Shown here: positions 32,288 to 42,007 of the stretch, piece after piece | Numbering within the stretch: position 1 is the first letter of the stretch | Layout: the number at the start of each line of letters is the position of its first letter | Assembly (NCBI GenBank): GCA_016125265.1 | Contig: WGMC01000007.1 | Span: forward strand, 124,001-188,000 | Source of the DNA: Planctomycetaceae bacterium | Lineage (GTDB): Bacteria; Planctomycetota; UBA1135; GCA-002686595 | Direction of reading: 5' to 3' | DNA: 64,000 bases | Translations under genes and position numbers: made by a program | The notes under the pieces: model-generated | What the model was told of the DNA's origin: nothing | Database searches by the model: none | The model's input: the letters and a program-made list of their open reading frames with translations, nothing else

Positions 32288-34579
32288 ATGTCCGATCCTC
32301 AGCCGTCCTGCGGTCTCGCCCGCGAAGCACTCCCGTCGGTCCCTGCGCGCGTCGATTCGCACAAGCGACCGAAGACTTGTGCCACTTCCGCCAACGCCCC
32401 GGACACACGTCCGCGCCCGCGCGCTGCGCGGCGGCTCGCACTCGTCGCTTGCATGGCGGCTGGACCCCTTCGCGGCGCATTGGCCCAAACCACGCCAACC
32501 GAGGAGCCTAGGCCGGAGCAGCCGGCCGTGGAACTCGGTGAGTCGACCATCGTCGCGGAGAAGGAGAACCCCGACGACGTCCGCAAGCGCACGAACACCA
32601 CCGCGGTCGGCGTTCCCGCGCAAACCGACGAGCTTCCCGTCTCCGTGACAACGATCCCCGAGCGCGTGATCGAGGACAGCCAGGCCTTCCGCCTGGCCGA
32701 CATCTACAGGCACTCGCCAAACGTTCAGGAGCCGCCGACCAAGGGCAACACGCAAAGCATCCACGTGCCCTTCATCCGCGGGTTCCAGACCGGCGGTGTG
32801 TACCGGGACGGCCTCTTCGTGCACCAAAACGGCGTCAACCTTAACACGGCGAACATCGAGCGAGTGGAGGTGTTGAAGGGTCCCCAGTCCGTGATGTTCG
32901 GATTGATGCAGCCGGGCGGAGCGATCAACTACGTCACGAAGAAGCCGCTGCACGATCGCCTCTTCGAGGTGTCGACGACCTTCGACCAGCACGGTCGCAA
33001 GGAACTTCGCACCGACTTCGGCGGGCCCTTGAATCGCGACGGAACGATCCGTTACCGCTTCAACACGTCGCTCTACGACTCCGACCTCTTCACGGACGAG
33101 GAGTTCGCCGAGGGCTACTTCCTCGCGCCCGAACTCGAGTTCGATCTCGGACCGGACACGACACTTGGGATCAGCGCATCGTTCGTCGATGAAGATCGAC
33201 TCGAGCAGGGCACGGTGGGCCTTCGTGTGGACAACGGCGAACCCGCTTGGGATCCCAAGACCTTCATCGGTGCGACCGGACTGCCCGGCAAGGACCAGTC
33301 GGAACTGATCCTCAACGCGACGTTGACCCACCACCTCTCGGAGGACTTGCGGCTGCGGTTGGAGGCGGGTTACCACGAGTACGACCTCGACCAGACCGAG
33401 AGTTTCGCGGGCGCGTTCAACGGGGTGCCAGCGTCCGGATTGATCGACATCGGCGTGCAGCGGGTGCTGCAGGAGAGCGACGGTTGGCTCTGGCGCGGCG
33501 ACGTGCTCTGGAACGTCGAAGCCGGCGGCATCGACCACGAACTCACGTTCGGCGTCGACTTCAACGACCACGATCAGGAGCGCGAGTCCGCGTCCGACGA
33601 AACGTTCTACGGGCAGGTCAACGTCTTCGATCCGGTCTTGCCGGACGGCGCCGCGAACCCATTCGATCCGGCGACTCTGAGCCGGAACACTCTGTCCCGG
33701 GACTGGCTAGGCGTCTTCGCGCAAGACGTCGTTTCCTTAGCCGATGACTCGGTGCACGTCGTCGCCAACGCGCGTTACGACACGTTCGACCAGAAATCGA
33801 CGAACAATGCGGGCACCGCTTCCGAGCTCGACGCCGACGACGTGACCGCGCGCCTTGGGGTGCTGTGGGAGGCAACCGACTGGCTTTCGCCCTACGTCAG
33901 TTGGTCCGAGTCGTTCCTTCCAAACACCGCGCGCACCGTGGACGGCGACCTCCTCGACCCAGAAGAAGGCACGCAGTACGAAGGCGGTTTGAAGCTCTCC
34001 TTCCTCGAGGACGACCTCGCGGTGTCGCTGAGCGCGTTCCGCATCGACCGCGACAACATGGCGATCGACGATCCGTCGACGAGCGCGCCGGGCTCGATCA
34101 ACGGAGGCCTCTTCCGCAGCGAAGGGGTGGAACTGGAGCTCGTCGGACGCATCACCGAGAACTTGCAGGTGCTCGCAGGCTTTGGCGCCCTGGAGGCCGA
34201 AGTCGTCCGCTCCAGCAGCCTCACGCCCGGCGACAGACTTCAAGGGGTGCCCGAAAGAACGGCAAACCTGTGGCTGACCTACGACTGGCACGTCGGGCCA
34301 CTCGCGGGCCTCGGCGTCGGTGTCGGCGCGTTCTATCGCGGGGACATCGTGACACAGTTTTCGCAGGGATTCGGCGACGTGGTGCAAGACAACTACGTCA
34401 CGGTCGATGTGTCGTCGTGGTACCGCCGCCGGATCCGTTCCGGGGTCACGCTGAAAGCCGGCCTGACGCTGATGAACGCCTTCGACGAGCAGTACAGCGT
34501 CGGGGGCTTCGGCTACACCGTGCAAGCGGGCCAACCGTTCACCCTCATCGGAACCCTCGGTTTTGCGCTCGGTATCTGA
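32288..34579 (+). CDS. TonB-dependent siderophore receptor
   Basis: A 763-residue outer-membrane receptor. A long N-terminus leads to a signal segment RRLALVACMAAGPLRGALA (about residues 55-75). A TonB-box-like stretch (ESTIVAE) follows. The plug domain (about 115-225) has LPVSVTTIPERVIEDSQAF, HVPFIRGFQTGG and NIERVEVLKGPQSVMFG. These are hallmarks of ferrichrome/pyoverdine-type receptors. The rest is a 22-strand barrel ending GTLGFALGI; the final residue is Ile rather than Phe. It would bring ferri-siderophore into the periplasm using energy from the TonB module encoded 8 kb downstream in the same run. The ATG at 32288 is the best start, but the true signal may begin later. Confidence 0.92.
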   Translation: MSDPQPSCGLAREALPSVPARVDSHKRPKTCATSANAPDTRPRPRAARRLALVACMAAGPLRGALAQTTPTEEPRPEQPAVELGESTIVAEKENPDDVRKRTNTTAVGVPAQTDELPVSVTTIPERVIEDSQAFRLADIYRHSPNVQEPPTKGNTQSIHVPFIRGFQTGGVYRDGLFVHQNGVNLNTANIERVEVLKGPQSVMFGLMQPGGAINYVTKKPLHDRLFEVSTTFDQHGRKELRTDFGGPLNRDGTIRYRFNTSLYDSDLFTDEEFAEGYFLAPELEFDLGPDTTLGISASFVDEDRLEQGTVGLRVDNGEPAWDPKTFIGATGLPGKDQSELILNATLTHHLSEDLRLRLEAGYHEYDLDQTESFAGAFNGVPASGLIDIGVQRVLQESDGWLWRGDVLWNVEAGGIDHELTFGVDFNDHDQERESASDETFYGQVNVFDPVLPDGAANPFDPATLSRNTLSRDWLGVFAQDVVSLADDSVHVVANARYDTFDQKSTNNAGTASELDADDVTARLGVLWEATDWLSPYVSWSESFLPNTARTVDGDLLDPEEGTQYEGGLKLSFLEDDLAVSLSAFRIDRDNMAIDDPSTSAPGSINGGLFRSEGVELELVGRITENLQVLAGFGALEAEVVRSSSLTPGDRLQGVPERTANLWLTYDWHVGPLAGLGVGVGAFYRGDIVTQFSQGFGDVVQDNYVTVDVSSWYRRRIRSGVTLKAGLTLMNAFDEQYSVGGFGYTVQAGQPFTLIGTLGFALGI

Positions 34580-34582
34580 ACC

Positions 34583-35626
34583 GTGACGGTGACGGTGTTC
34601 ATGCGCGCGGTCCAAGTTGCCATGACGGTTCTGGCCGCCGCGGTGCTCGTCCACCAGTCTGCTTCCTCGATCTCCAACCGAGCGCCCGGTGTCGTGACGG
34701 AACCAGACGGCAGCGACATCGTGGCGCTGGGTGAGGACGCGGGGGGGCGGTGGATCCGACATCGCGCAGGCACTACGCGCGTGCCGCTGCACCCGACGCG
34801 GGTGTGTGCGCTGAACTTCGCCGACGAACTCGTATCGCTAGGGCTAACACCTTCCGCGGTCGCAACCGATTGGCGAGAGCAGAAACTCGACTACCTGCGC
34901 GACGACTTGGCGGGGGCAGCACCGATACCGCACAGCCTGGGCCAATGGCTGCCGAGTTTCGAAGCCATCGCCGCACACGGGCCCGACCTCATCCTGACTT
35001 GGGCGGCCGATCGCCACACCTTCGAGCAGCTCTCGCGGATCGCGCCGACGGTGGTCGTGCGCACCCTCCGGGAGGTGCTCGACGAGAACGGCTCCATCGC
35101 GAGTCTGGAACAGCGACTCCGGGACATCGCGCTCGTCGTCGGACGCGAAGCGGCGGCCCTCGCTGCGATCTCCAAGTTCCGAGAGCACCTCACTGCGAGC
35201 CGCGAGCTCCTCGGCGACACGATGGATGGGCGAACGATCGCCTTCGTGCGCGCTCGAGGGCGCCAGTGGCGCCTCTACGGCAAACACGATGAGTGCGGCG
35301 GAGAGGCGATCTACGCTGGGTTGGGACTCGAAGCGCCCGCACTCGTCCGCGACCGCGGCACGGAGTTGGACCCAGAGCGTCTACTCGCATTCGATGCGGA
35401 CTTCCTCGTCGTGGTGGCCGACCCGATGTTGGCCTCGGACGAGGCGCTGCAGCGCCTGCAAACGCATCCCCTCTGGAACCGGATCCGCGCCGTGAACACG
35501 GGCCACGTGCACCGCGTCGAGGCGCTGGAGCATTGGATCCTCAGCGGACTCCTCGGAAAGGCGCGGATGATCGACGACGCCGTCAGTTGTGCCCTTGCTC
35601 CCTGCGGTAGGAGTACATCGGAGTGA
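34583..35626 (+). CDS. Iron-siderophore ABC transporter substrate-binding protein
   Basis: A 347-residue periplasmic binding protein of the FecB/FhuD type. The N-terminal hydrophobic segment (AMTVLAAAVLVHQSASS) is a signal peptide or anchor without a lipobox Cys. Family landmarks are RVCALNFADELVSLGLTP, HGPDLILTWAADRHTFEQLS, a central long helix, and HRVEALEHWILSGLLGKARM near the end. It would carry the ferri-siderophore to the FecCD permeases. The GTG at 34583 is 3 bases after the receptor stop; an ATG at 34601 in the same frame is an equally possible start. Its stop overlaps the next start (GTGA). Confidence 0.88.
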   Translation: MTVTVFMRAVQVAMTVLAAAVLVHQSASSISNRAPGVVTEPDGSDIVALGEDAGGRWIRHRAGTTRVPLHPTRVCALNFADELVSLGLTPSAVATDWREQKLDYLRDDLAGAAPIPHSLGQWLPSFEAIAAHGPDLILTWAADRHTFEQLSRIAPTVVVRTLREVLDENGSIASLEQRLRDIALVVGREAAALAAISKFREHLTASRELLGDTMDGRTIAFVRARGRQWRLYGKHDECGGEAIYAGLGLEAPALVRDRGTELDPERLLAFDADFLVVVADPMLASDEALQRLQTHPLWNRIRAVNTGHVHRVEALEHWILSGLLGKARMIDDAVSCALAPCGRSTSE

Positions 35627-36621
35627 GCCACCTGGGTTCCGCGCGGTTACCGTGGGTGGCGGCGCTGTGCGCGCTTCTTGCGCTCGCCCTCGGCATTCTT
35701 GCCGCGCCGCCGATGGTATCGCCCATGCGAATGTGGGAAGCGCTTCGCTCCAGCGACGTCGACGATCCTCTGCGGCTTTCGCTAGAGCACGTGCGGCTAC
35801 CGCGAGCGCTGCTCGCCGCGACGATCGGCGCGGGGCTAAGCGCAGGCGGCCTTGTCATGCAAATGCTCAGCGGCAATCCACTGGCCACCCCGTCGGTGCT
35901 CGGGGTCAGCAACGGTGCCGCTCTAGGCTTGGTGGCAGCGGTCGCTTGGATCGACGGCGCGAGCGACGCCGCGGTGACGGGAGCGAGCTTCCTCGGCGCG
36001 GCTATCACCAGTTCCGCGATCGCCTTGCTCGCCTTTGCCAGCGGATCGGCGGTGCGCGGGGAGTCGTTGGTGGTCGCCGGCAGCATCCTCGGTGCCTTCT
36101 GCGGCAGCATCGTGACGGCGGTCGTTTTCTTCAACTCGATGCAGAACGAGATGCTCGGATGGACACTCGGGCGACTCGTGCACGTCGACTGGGCGCAGGT
36201 GACGTTCGCGCTGCCCGCGGTGTCCGTGGGCATCGTTCTGGCTGCCGCATGCGTGGGGCGTCTTGACACCATGCGACTTGGGGACACCACGGCGCGCGTT
36301 CTCGGTGTCCCGGTGGCGGCGGTTCGGGCCACCGCCATCGCGGCGATCGTGCTCGTCACGGGGGGAAGTGTTGCTGCGGCGGGGCCCGTGGCCTACGTCG
36401 GATTGATCGTGCCCCACGTGCTTCGTCGCGCCCGCTTGCGCCCCGGCCAACGTCTGGTCGCCTGTGCGGGACTCGGCGCCGTACTGACGAGCATGGCCGA
36501 TCTTCTGTCACGCCACGTCACGGGGCCGCGTGTGGTGCCGCTCGGGATCTGGACCATGTCGATCGGTGCGCTCTTTTTCTTTGCGCTGGCACTGAGAGGG
36601 CACGGGAGGTTCGACGAATGA
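35623..36621 (+). CDS. FecCD-family siderophore ABC permease (first)
   Basis: A 332-residue inner-membrane permease with about ten helices. It carries the FecCD pattern RLPRALLAATIGAGLSAGG near the N-terminus, GNPLATPSVLGVSNGAALGL after it, and GPVAYVGLIVPHVLRR in the C-terminal half, where the coupling helix meets the ATPase. It pairs with the next gene to form the translocation channel. Start GTG overlaps the binding-protein stop as GTGA; its own stop overlaps the next start as ATGA. Confidence 0.92.
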   Translation: MSHLGSARLPWVAALCALLALALGILAAPPMVSPMRMWEALRSSDVDDPLRLSLEHVRLPRALLAATIGAGLSAGGLVMQMLSGNPLATPSVLGVSNGAALGLVAAVAWIDGASDAAVTGASFLGAAITSSAIALLAFASGSAVRGESLVVAGSILGAFCGSIVTAVVFFNSMQNEMLGWTLGRLVHVDWAQVTFALPAVSVGIVLAAACVGRLDTMRLGDTTARVLGVPVAAVRATAIAAIVLVTGGSVAAAGPVAYVGLIVPHVLRRARLRPGQRLVACAGLGAVLTSMADLLSRHVTGPRVVPLGIWTMSIGALFFFALALRGHGRFDE

Positions 36622-37604
36622 GCCGACATCCCCACCTCGGTCGCTGGGCACTCGTCTTGCTGGCGCTAGTGCTCGTGGAGCGCGAACTGGGGCTACTCGG
36701 TGTCGTCGCTTCGCTGATCCAGCACGGACGGATCGAGCCTTGGCTCCAAACCGTTTTCGTCGACTTCCGGCTCCCCCGCCTGGTGCTGGCGGTACTGGTC
36801 GGGAGCGGCATGGCTATTTCGGGCTGGACCATCCAGAAGGCCGCCCGCAACCCGATGGCGAGCCCGGCGACCGTGTCGGTCAACGAGGCCGCCGCACTCG
36901 GAATCGTGCTTGCGTTGGCGCTCAGCGGCGGCGAGCTGCTGGGGTCGACGCTGATGCCGTGGATCGCCGCCGCCGCGGGGACCGCCTCGGCGCTGCTCCT
37001 GTACTCCATCGTTGGGCGGCGGCGGAGGCTGGACGGTTCCGGCCTTCTGCTGTGCGGCATCGCGCTGGGTGCGCTTTGGAGCGCGGCCGGCTTTGCGATC
37101 GCCTTGAACGCCCATCCGACCACGTACGAGTACGCCCTGGCTTGGCTCGTGGGCTCGTTGTCGAAGGCCACTTGGGACTACGTCCTCTTGCTCTTCCCGG
37201 CGTGGTGGTTCCTCTCGTTGGCCGCCCATCTGTGCGCGTCGCGGATCGACGTCTTGGGTCTCGAAGATCCGGTTGTCCAAGTGCTCGGTGGGTTCCCGGA
37301 TCGCTGGCGACGCGTTGCGCTGTGTGCCGGGGCCGCGCTTGCGGCGGCGTGCATCGGTGTTTCCGGCAGCTTCGGCTTTCTCGGGTTCCTCGCGCCCGCG
37401 CTCGTGCGGACGCTGCGGATGGGCAGCTTCGCGACGCCGTGGACGAGCGCCGTCGTTGGGGCGCTGGTGCTCCTCGCCGCCGACGCTTTGGGTCGACAGG
37501 TGATGGCGCCCGCGGAGGTTCCGGCGGGCATCGTCATAGCGATCACCGGCGCGCCCCTGTTTCTCCTCGGTCTGGTCGCGTGGAGGCGTGTGCAACCCGC
37601 GTGA
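36618..37604 (+). CDS. FecCD-family siderophore ABC permease (second)
   Basis: A 328-residue permease with the same plan: RLPRLVLAVLVGSGMAISGW, then RNPMASPATVSVNEAAALGI, and GFLGFLAPALVRTLR in the coupling region. It differs from the first permease over most of its length, as expected for a heterodimer (FecC plus FecD). The start overlaps the first permease by ATGA and the stop overlaps the ATPase start by GTGA, implying tightly linked translation of all transporter subunits. Confidence 0.92.
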   Translation: MSRHPHLGRWALVLLALVLVERELGLLGVVASLIQHGRIEPWLQTVFVDFRLPRLVLAVLVGSGMAISGWTIQKAARNPMASPATVSVNEAAALGIVLALALSGGELLGSTLMPWIAAAAGTASALLLYSIVGRRRRLDGSGLLLCGIALGALWSAAGFAIALNAHPTTYEYALAWLVGSLSKATWDYVLLLFPAWWFLSLAAHLCASRIDVLGLEDPVVQVLGGFPDRWRRVALCAGAALAAACIGVSGSFGFLGFLAPALVRTLRMGSFATPWTSAVVGALVLLAADALGRQVMAPAEVPAGIVIAITGAPLFLLGLVAWRRVQPA

Positions 37605-38425
37605 ATCACCGAATCTCCCGACTGCTCGCCCGCGATCTCACGGTCGGGTATGGCGATGCCACGGTTCTGGACGGCCTCGATCTCGAGCTCCGCGATGGCC
37701 GCGTGACGACGATCCTAGGGCCCAACGGTTGTGGGAAGTCGACGCTCCTGCGGACCCTCGCCCGGGTGCTCGCGCCGTCGCGTGGCTCCGTGATCTTGGA
37801 CGGAGTCGAACTGCACCGCCAACCCACCCGCGCGGTGGCGAGGCTCCTCGCCATGCTGCCGCAGTCGTCACGCGCACCAGCGGAACTTCGCGTGCGAGAC
37901 CTCGTCGCCTACGGCAGGTTCCCGCACCGAGCGTGGTATGCGCGACTGGACGCCGCCGATCGCACCGCGGTTGCTTCGGCGCTCACCTCGGTCGGCTTGG
38001 AGCCGTTGGCGGACCGCCCACTCGAGACCCTGTCGGGAGGAGAGCGTCAACGGGCTTGGATCGCGATGGCCCTGGCGCAAGAGACGCCGCTTCTGCTCCT
38101 CGACGAACCCACGACCTCGCTCGACGTCGCACACCAACTGGAAGTGCTCGAACTCGTGCGGCAGCTTCAGCGGACGAAGGAAAAAACCGTGGTGATGGTC
38201 TTGCACGACATCAACCTCGCGGCTCGGTTCTCCGACTGCATCGTTTTGATGCGCGACGGCGTGATCCTGGCCACCGGCACTCCGCAAGAGGTCATTCTCG
38301 CGGACTTCCTACGCGACGCCTATGGCGTGGACGGGCGCGTCGACTACGACCGCGATCTAGAAGCGCCCGCGTTCGTTCCGTACCGCAGCGTGGGCGCTCG
38401 GCCCACGGGAGCACAACACCGATGA
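37601..38425 (+). CDS. FecE-type ABC transporter ATPase
   Basis: A 274-residue ATPase energising the siderophore permease. Walker A is GPNGCGKST (residues 40-48), the Q loop is in MLPQSSRAPAELRVRD, the signature LSGGERQ is at 144-150, Walker B LLLLDEP at 164-170, and the switch His is in VLHDINLA. The Q-loop to AYGRFPHR segment is typical for iron-siderophore and cobalamin importers. The start GTG overlaps the permease stop; the stop overlaps the next gene as ATGA. Confidence 0.95.
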   Translation: MNHRISRLLARDLTVGYGDATVLDGLDLELRDGRVTTILGPNGCGKSTLLRTLARVLAPSRGSVILDGVELHRQPTRAVARLLAMLPQSSRAPAELRVRDLVAYGRFPHRAWYARLDAADRTAVASALTSVGLEPLADRPLETLSGGERQRAWIAMALAQETPLLLLDEPTTSLDVAHQLEVLELVRQLQRTKEKTVVMVLHDINLAARFSDCIVLMRDGVILATGTPQEVILADFLRDAYGVDGRVDYDRDLEAPAFVPYRSVGARPTGAQHR

Positions 38426-39645
38426 GGAATGAGATCCCCAGCAACTGGACGGCTGAAGTGGAAACGGTGGAGCAAGCGCGGCAATGGTACCGCGCCACGG
38501 CGCACGAGTTTGCGGGCCGTCCGGCGCTAGCACCGAGCATCGAACTGGCACGGAGGGTGCTCGGCGAAGCACTTTGGATCGAGAACCAGTGCGCAAGGGT
38601 CGGCGCCGGAGTGAGCTTCGCAATTCCCGTGCGCCAAGTGGCGACATGGGCTGCGCGAGGAGCTGTGCTCGTCTATCTCGCCGATCAGGTGCTCTTGGAA
38701 GTGACCCGGCCCGAGAGCGCGCCGGAGCTCGTCCCACCGCGCACTCCGGTCGTTTTGGACCCCGCGCACGCCGTGCGCTTCCTGACAGCGTCGACGGAAC
38801 AGGAGTCGGAACTTGTGCTGATCCGAGCGGCCGCGCCGTCGATGCTGCCGCCGCGGCGGCGGTTCAGCGCCCGTGTTTTCGCACGCACACCGAGTTCCTC
38901 GGGCGAACAATTGAGTGTCGACTGGACGAAACAGCGACTGCTGCACTTTCTATCCCATCCACGGATTGTGGCGCAACTGGAGCCGGCAACCATGGAGGAC
39001 GTGGCGTCGGAACCGATCTTCGACGCATGTGCGATCCCGATGGCATCGACGATCGGTGGTCCGTTGCTCCACCGTTTCCTCGAGGCACTTCCGCCGGACT
39101 GGCGCGTTCCGTCCGCCGACGTGCGGGTGGGGGTTACGCGGGACGAGCTTTCGCCGGGATGGAATCCGTGCGCCGTGAACTTCCACATCGACGGCACGAG
39201 CAGAGTTCGAAAGCGCGCGGACGGACACCCGGATCTCGTCGATCCGGGGCCGACGGTCGATCAGATGATCGCGTGTTTCGGGCCCGCATCGCCGACGCGC
39301 TTCCTCGTCGGTGAGGTTGTGTTGCCCGAGCCGCCCGCCGGCGATGTCGCTCGAGCCGCCGGGCCGCGGTGGGCCACCATTCTGGACGAGCACCTCCGCA
39401 GCGGTCGCCTGACCGAGTGGAACGCGCCCAGCGACGCGCTGGTCGAATTCGGCTTCGGTGTCTTCCACACGGGCGCGGTGTCCCGGCGCCCGGGCTGGCG
39501 TTGTTTCGTGAAGGCGATGCGCAACCGCGGCGATCCCATGCCGACGGCACCGACCTACCGCGATCGAAACAGCGTCAGTTGGCCGATCGATGGGCCCGAG
39601 TATCCGAGCGATCCGTGCGGGGTCTTTCCAGAGGACGTGCCGTGA
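38422..39645 (+). CDS. Unrecognised protein with an HxD...H...R pattern (candidate Fe(II)/2-oxoglutarate oxygenase) in the siderophore run
   Basis: A 407-residue soluble protein that I cannot place in a named family. The C-terminal half holds NFHIDG with H255 and D257, then H349 in FGFGVFHTGAVSRR, and R360 eleven residues later in RPGWRCFVKAMR. This spacing is what cupin-fold Fe(II)/2-oxoglutarate oxygenases use for iron (HxD...H) and for 2-oxoglutarate (Arg). The N-terminal 200 residues are alpha/beta and unlike known oxygenases. It is locked between the transporter ATPase and DUF3450 by overlapping start/stop codons, so it is made together with them. A role in modifying or opening the imported siderophore is possible, by analogy with the PiuC-type oxygenases found beside TonB receptors. 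The oxygenase call is inference from a pattern. Confidence 0.5.
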   Translation: MRNEIPSNWTAEVETVEQARQWYRATAHEFAGRPALAPSIELARRVLGEALWIENQCARVGAGVSFAIPVRQVATWAARGAVLVYLADQVLLEVTRPESAPELVPPRTPVVLDPAHAVRFLTASTEQESELVLIRAAAPSMLPPRRRFSARVFARTPSSSGEQLSVDWTKQRLLHFLSHPRIVAQLEPATMEDVASEPIFDACAIPMASTIGGPLLHRFLEALPPDWRVPSADVRVGVTRDELSPGWNPCAVNFHIDGTSRVRKRADGHPDLVDPGPTVDQMIACFGPASPTRFLVGEVVLPEPPAGDVARAAGPRWATILDEHLRSGRLTEWNAPSDALVEFGFGVFHTGAVSRRPGWRCFVKAMRNRGDPMPTAPTYRDRNSVSWPIDGPEYPSDPCGVFPEDVP

Positions 39646-40499
39646 TGGGGGCCAATGACGCACAGAGCGGCAGGCGATGCGGAGCGGGTCGGGCGACGGC
39701 GCTGCTTTCGGCGCTTGGACTCTGTCTGGGAGCGTCGCAGGGCGCAGCGCCGCTTCCCACCGCACCGCAGCACGTCGACAACGAACTCGCCCGCGAAGTT
39801 CACGCGACCGTGGCGCGGAATGAGGCCCTTTCGCACGAGCTCCGGCGCGTGGTCGAGGAACGCGATCGGTGGCGTCAGGACTCCGTGGGCAATCGACAGC
39901 AATTGGAGCGAGAGCTCGCCGATGCACGTGCCAGCGCGACGGCGTTGCGCGACGAGTTGCAGAAGTTCGAAAGGCTGCGCGCCGCCGCGGATTTGCGCGC
40001 GGGCGCCGACGGCAAGCGCATTGCGGCCGCGACTGACGCGGCGCGAGATCTCGCCGCGCGCTTGGCCTTGCGGCTCCAACACGCGGTCCCGTCCCTTCGG
40101 CGCCGTGCGCGCGACTTTGCCGAGGTGTCCGCCCGACTCGAATTCGACGGGACGGAGTCGGTGGACGCCCTTCTCGATCTGCATCGCCTGGCCGAAGAGT
40201 CGCTGCGCCTGGGGCGTGAGCGCACAGCGCTGAGCCGGCTGGTGCCGATCCCCGGAACCGACCGCGAGAAACACGCGTGGGTCGTGCGACTCGGTGGGGT
40301 CCTCGAGTTCTACGTTACCGAGGATCGCGAGTTTGCGGCGACGGCCTCTCGGGAGGGCGACGGCGCCGGCTGGCGGGAACTTCCGATCGAGTGGGCAGAG
40401 GCCGTGGATTCGGCTGCCGAGGTGCTTCGGGGCCGAGCGGGTGCCACCATGGTCACCCTGCCCGTGGGAATGGAGTCGCTGGACGGCGGCCTACGATGA
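39645..40499 (+). CDS. DUF3450 family protein of a TonB2-type energy module
   Basis: A 284-residue exported protein: signal segment (about residues 16-34, ending GASQGA), then a long coiled-coil (about 45-125) with ELxRxVEERDRWRQD pattern, and a C-terminal globular part with GGVLEFYVTEDREF and RELPIEW. Length, coil and position directly before a TtpC-like gene match DUF3450 proteins, periplasmic partners in TonB2 systems. The ATG shares one base with the previous stop (TGATG). A stop/start overlap (ATGA) links it to the next gene. Confidence 0.75.
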   Translation: MGANDAQSGRRCGAGRATALLSALGLCLGASQGAAPLPTAPQHVDNELAREVHATVARNEALSHELRRVVEERDRWRQDSVGNRQQLERELADARASATALRDELQKFERLRAAADLRAGADGKRIAAATDAARDLAARLALRLQHAVPSLRRRARDFAEVSARLEFDGTESVDALLDLHRLAEESLRLGRERTALSRLVPIPGTDREKHAWVVRLGGVLEFYVTEDREFAATASREGDGAGWRELPIEWAEAVDSAAEVLRGRAGATMVTLPVGMESLDGGLR

Positions 40500-42004
40500 G
40501 GCGGCGGCTCGCGATTCTCCCGATGGCGCTGCTCGCGCTCGTTCCCGTCGTGTCGGGGCCGTTGACGCAGCACCCCTCCGCCACCGCGATCGACGGGCGC
40601 CTGGCCGCGTTGCAGGAAGAGTCCATCGACTTGCAGCACAAGCTCCTCGATGCTCGGGAAGGGTTCGCGGCCGAGCGCGGTGAGGCTCTCGCGTTTGCGA
40701 ACGACGCAGCAGGTGAGCTCGTGGACCTCGAACTCGAGCGACTCTCCCTGGAAGATGCCGTCGAAGCGGCGCGTCTGGCTACGGATGTGGCCGAGTCTCG
40801 CGCCAAGGATCGGGCCGCCGACGTGCGGCGAATCGACGCCAGCCAGCGGCAGATCGCGGAGTACGTCGGCGTGCTGTTGTCCGAGTTGCCGTACGGTCCC
40901 ACGCTGGCCCCGCGGCTCACTGCATGCAACGATTGTTTGGACGCTGGCCGCAGCGGCGATGCGGAACTCGTCCTCGCGGAGCTCGTGGATGGGCTCGACC
41001 GCCGCGCGCAGCAGGTTGCCGTCGGCAATTGCAATCTGCGGACGGCCAATGGGGAATCCGCGAATGTCGAGCTCTTGGAGATTGGCCTCTTCGCCTTCGC
41101 CTACCGCACTGCCGAGGATTTGGCGATCTCGTTCGCCGCACCGCGGGATGCGAACGGGTTCCGTTGGCGCGAGGGCCTGCCCGAGCAACTCGCCGCACAG
41201 TGGGCGGCGTTGTTCGAAGCGGCGCGAGGTGCGCGCGAAGGAACGCTCGGTGTGCCAATGGATGTGTCGGGGTCGTTGGGTCTCGATGTGCCGCTCCTGG
41301 CGCCGTTGCTCGTCGACCGCTTCCGAGCGGGCGGACCCGTGATGTGGCCCCTGGCGGCGGTCGCCGTGCTTTGCCTGCTGCTCGGCTTGGAGCGGGCGGT
41401 CGCGCTTTGGTGGCGTACGCGTCCCAATGCCGACCTTGGCGCAGGCGTCGCTCGGATGCTGCGGAACGGGGACGTCGCGGGTGCGACGGCGCTCGCTGGG
41501 TCGCGGGACGGACCAGTCGCCCGCGCGGTGACTGCCGTGCTGCACGCGTTGGACGTTCCCCGTTCGGCGCGGGAGGATCGCCTGCAGGAGGTGCTCCTTC
41601 GCGAGGCTCCGCGCCTTCGACGCTCACTGCGGGCGATGGCCATGCTCGCGACGATCGCGCCGCTGCTCGGACTGCTCGGAACGATCACCGGCATCATCGA
41701 GACATTCGGGGTCCTCCACTCCACGGGTACGAACGATCCGAACGCCATGGCCGGGGGAATCTCCGAGGCGCTCCTGACCACGGCGACGGGACTTGTTATC
41801 GCGATCCCCGTCCTTCTTTGGCACGGTCTGCTGCGCGGCCGCGCCGACGCACTCCTGGCCGCGGCGGAGGGTCAGTCCGTGGTGGTTCTGAACGCGGCGG
41901 ATTCCGTGGGAGTCGAAGCGCGGACCACCGCGCGCGCGGTTCGGGTTGCTGGCCAGGTCCAGCGGGAAGGAGGCGCTGCACCCCACGCGGGAGCCGGCGA
42001 GTAG
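40496..42004 (+). CDS. TtpC-like long MotA/TolQ/ExbB proton-channel protein
   Basis: A 502-residue protein. Residues 1-20 form a signal or anchor. A periplasmic coiled-coil and globular part (about 25-275) follows, then a C-terminal ExbB/TolQ domain with three helices (PVMWPLAAVAVLCLLLGLE, LATIAPLLGLLGTITGIIE and EALLTTATGLVIAIPVLLWH). The conserved GLLGTITG and the TTATGL segment are the proton-channel signature. TtpC is an extra long ExbB homologue found only in TonB2-type systems, where it joins TonB2, ExbB2 and ExbD2. Overlaps at both ends or a 3-base gap place it in the same coupled unit. Confidence 0.85.
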   Translation: MRRRLAILPMALLALVPVVSGPLTQHPSATAIDGRLAALQEESIDLQHKLLDAREGFAAERGEALAFANDAAGELVDLELERLSLEDAVEAARLATDVAESRAKDRAADVRRIDASQRQIAEYVGVLLSELPYGPTLAPRLTACNDCLDAGRSGDAELVLAELVDGLDRRAQQVAVGNCNLRTANGESANVELLEIGLFAFAYRTAEDLAISFAAPRDANGFRWREGLPEQLAAQWAALFEAARGAREGTLGVPMDVSGSLGLDVPLLAPLLVDRFRAGGPVMWPLAAVAVLCLLLGLERAVALWWRTRPNADLGAGVARMLRNGDVAGATALAGSRDGPVARAVTAVLHALDVPRSAREDRLQEVLLREAPRLRRSLRAMAMLATIAPLLGLLGTITGIIETFGVLHSTGTNDPNAMAGGISEALLTTATGLVIAIPVLLWHGLLRGRADALLAAAEGQSVVVLNAADSVGVEARTTARAVRVAGQVQREGGAAPHAGAGE

Positions 42005-42007
42005 GCG

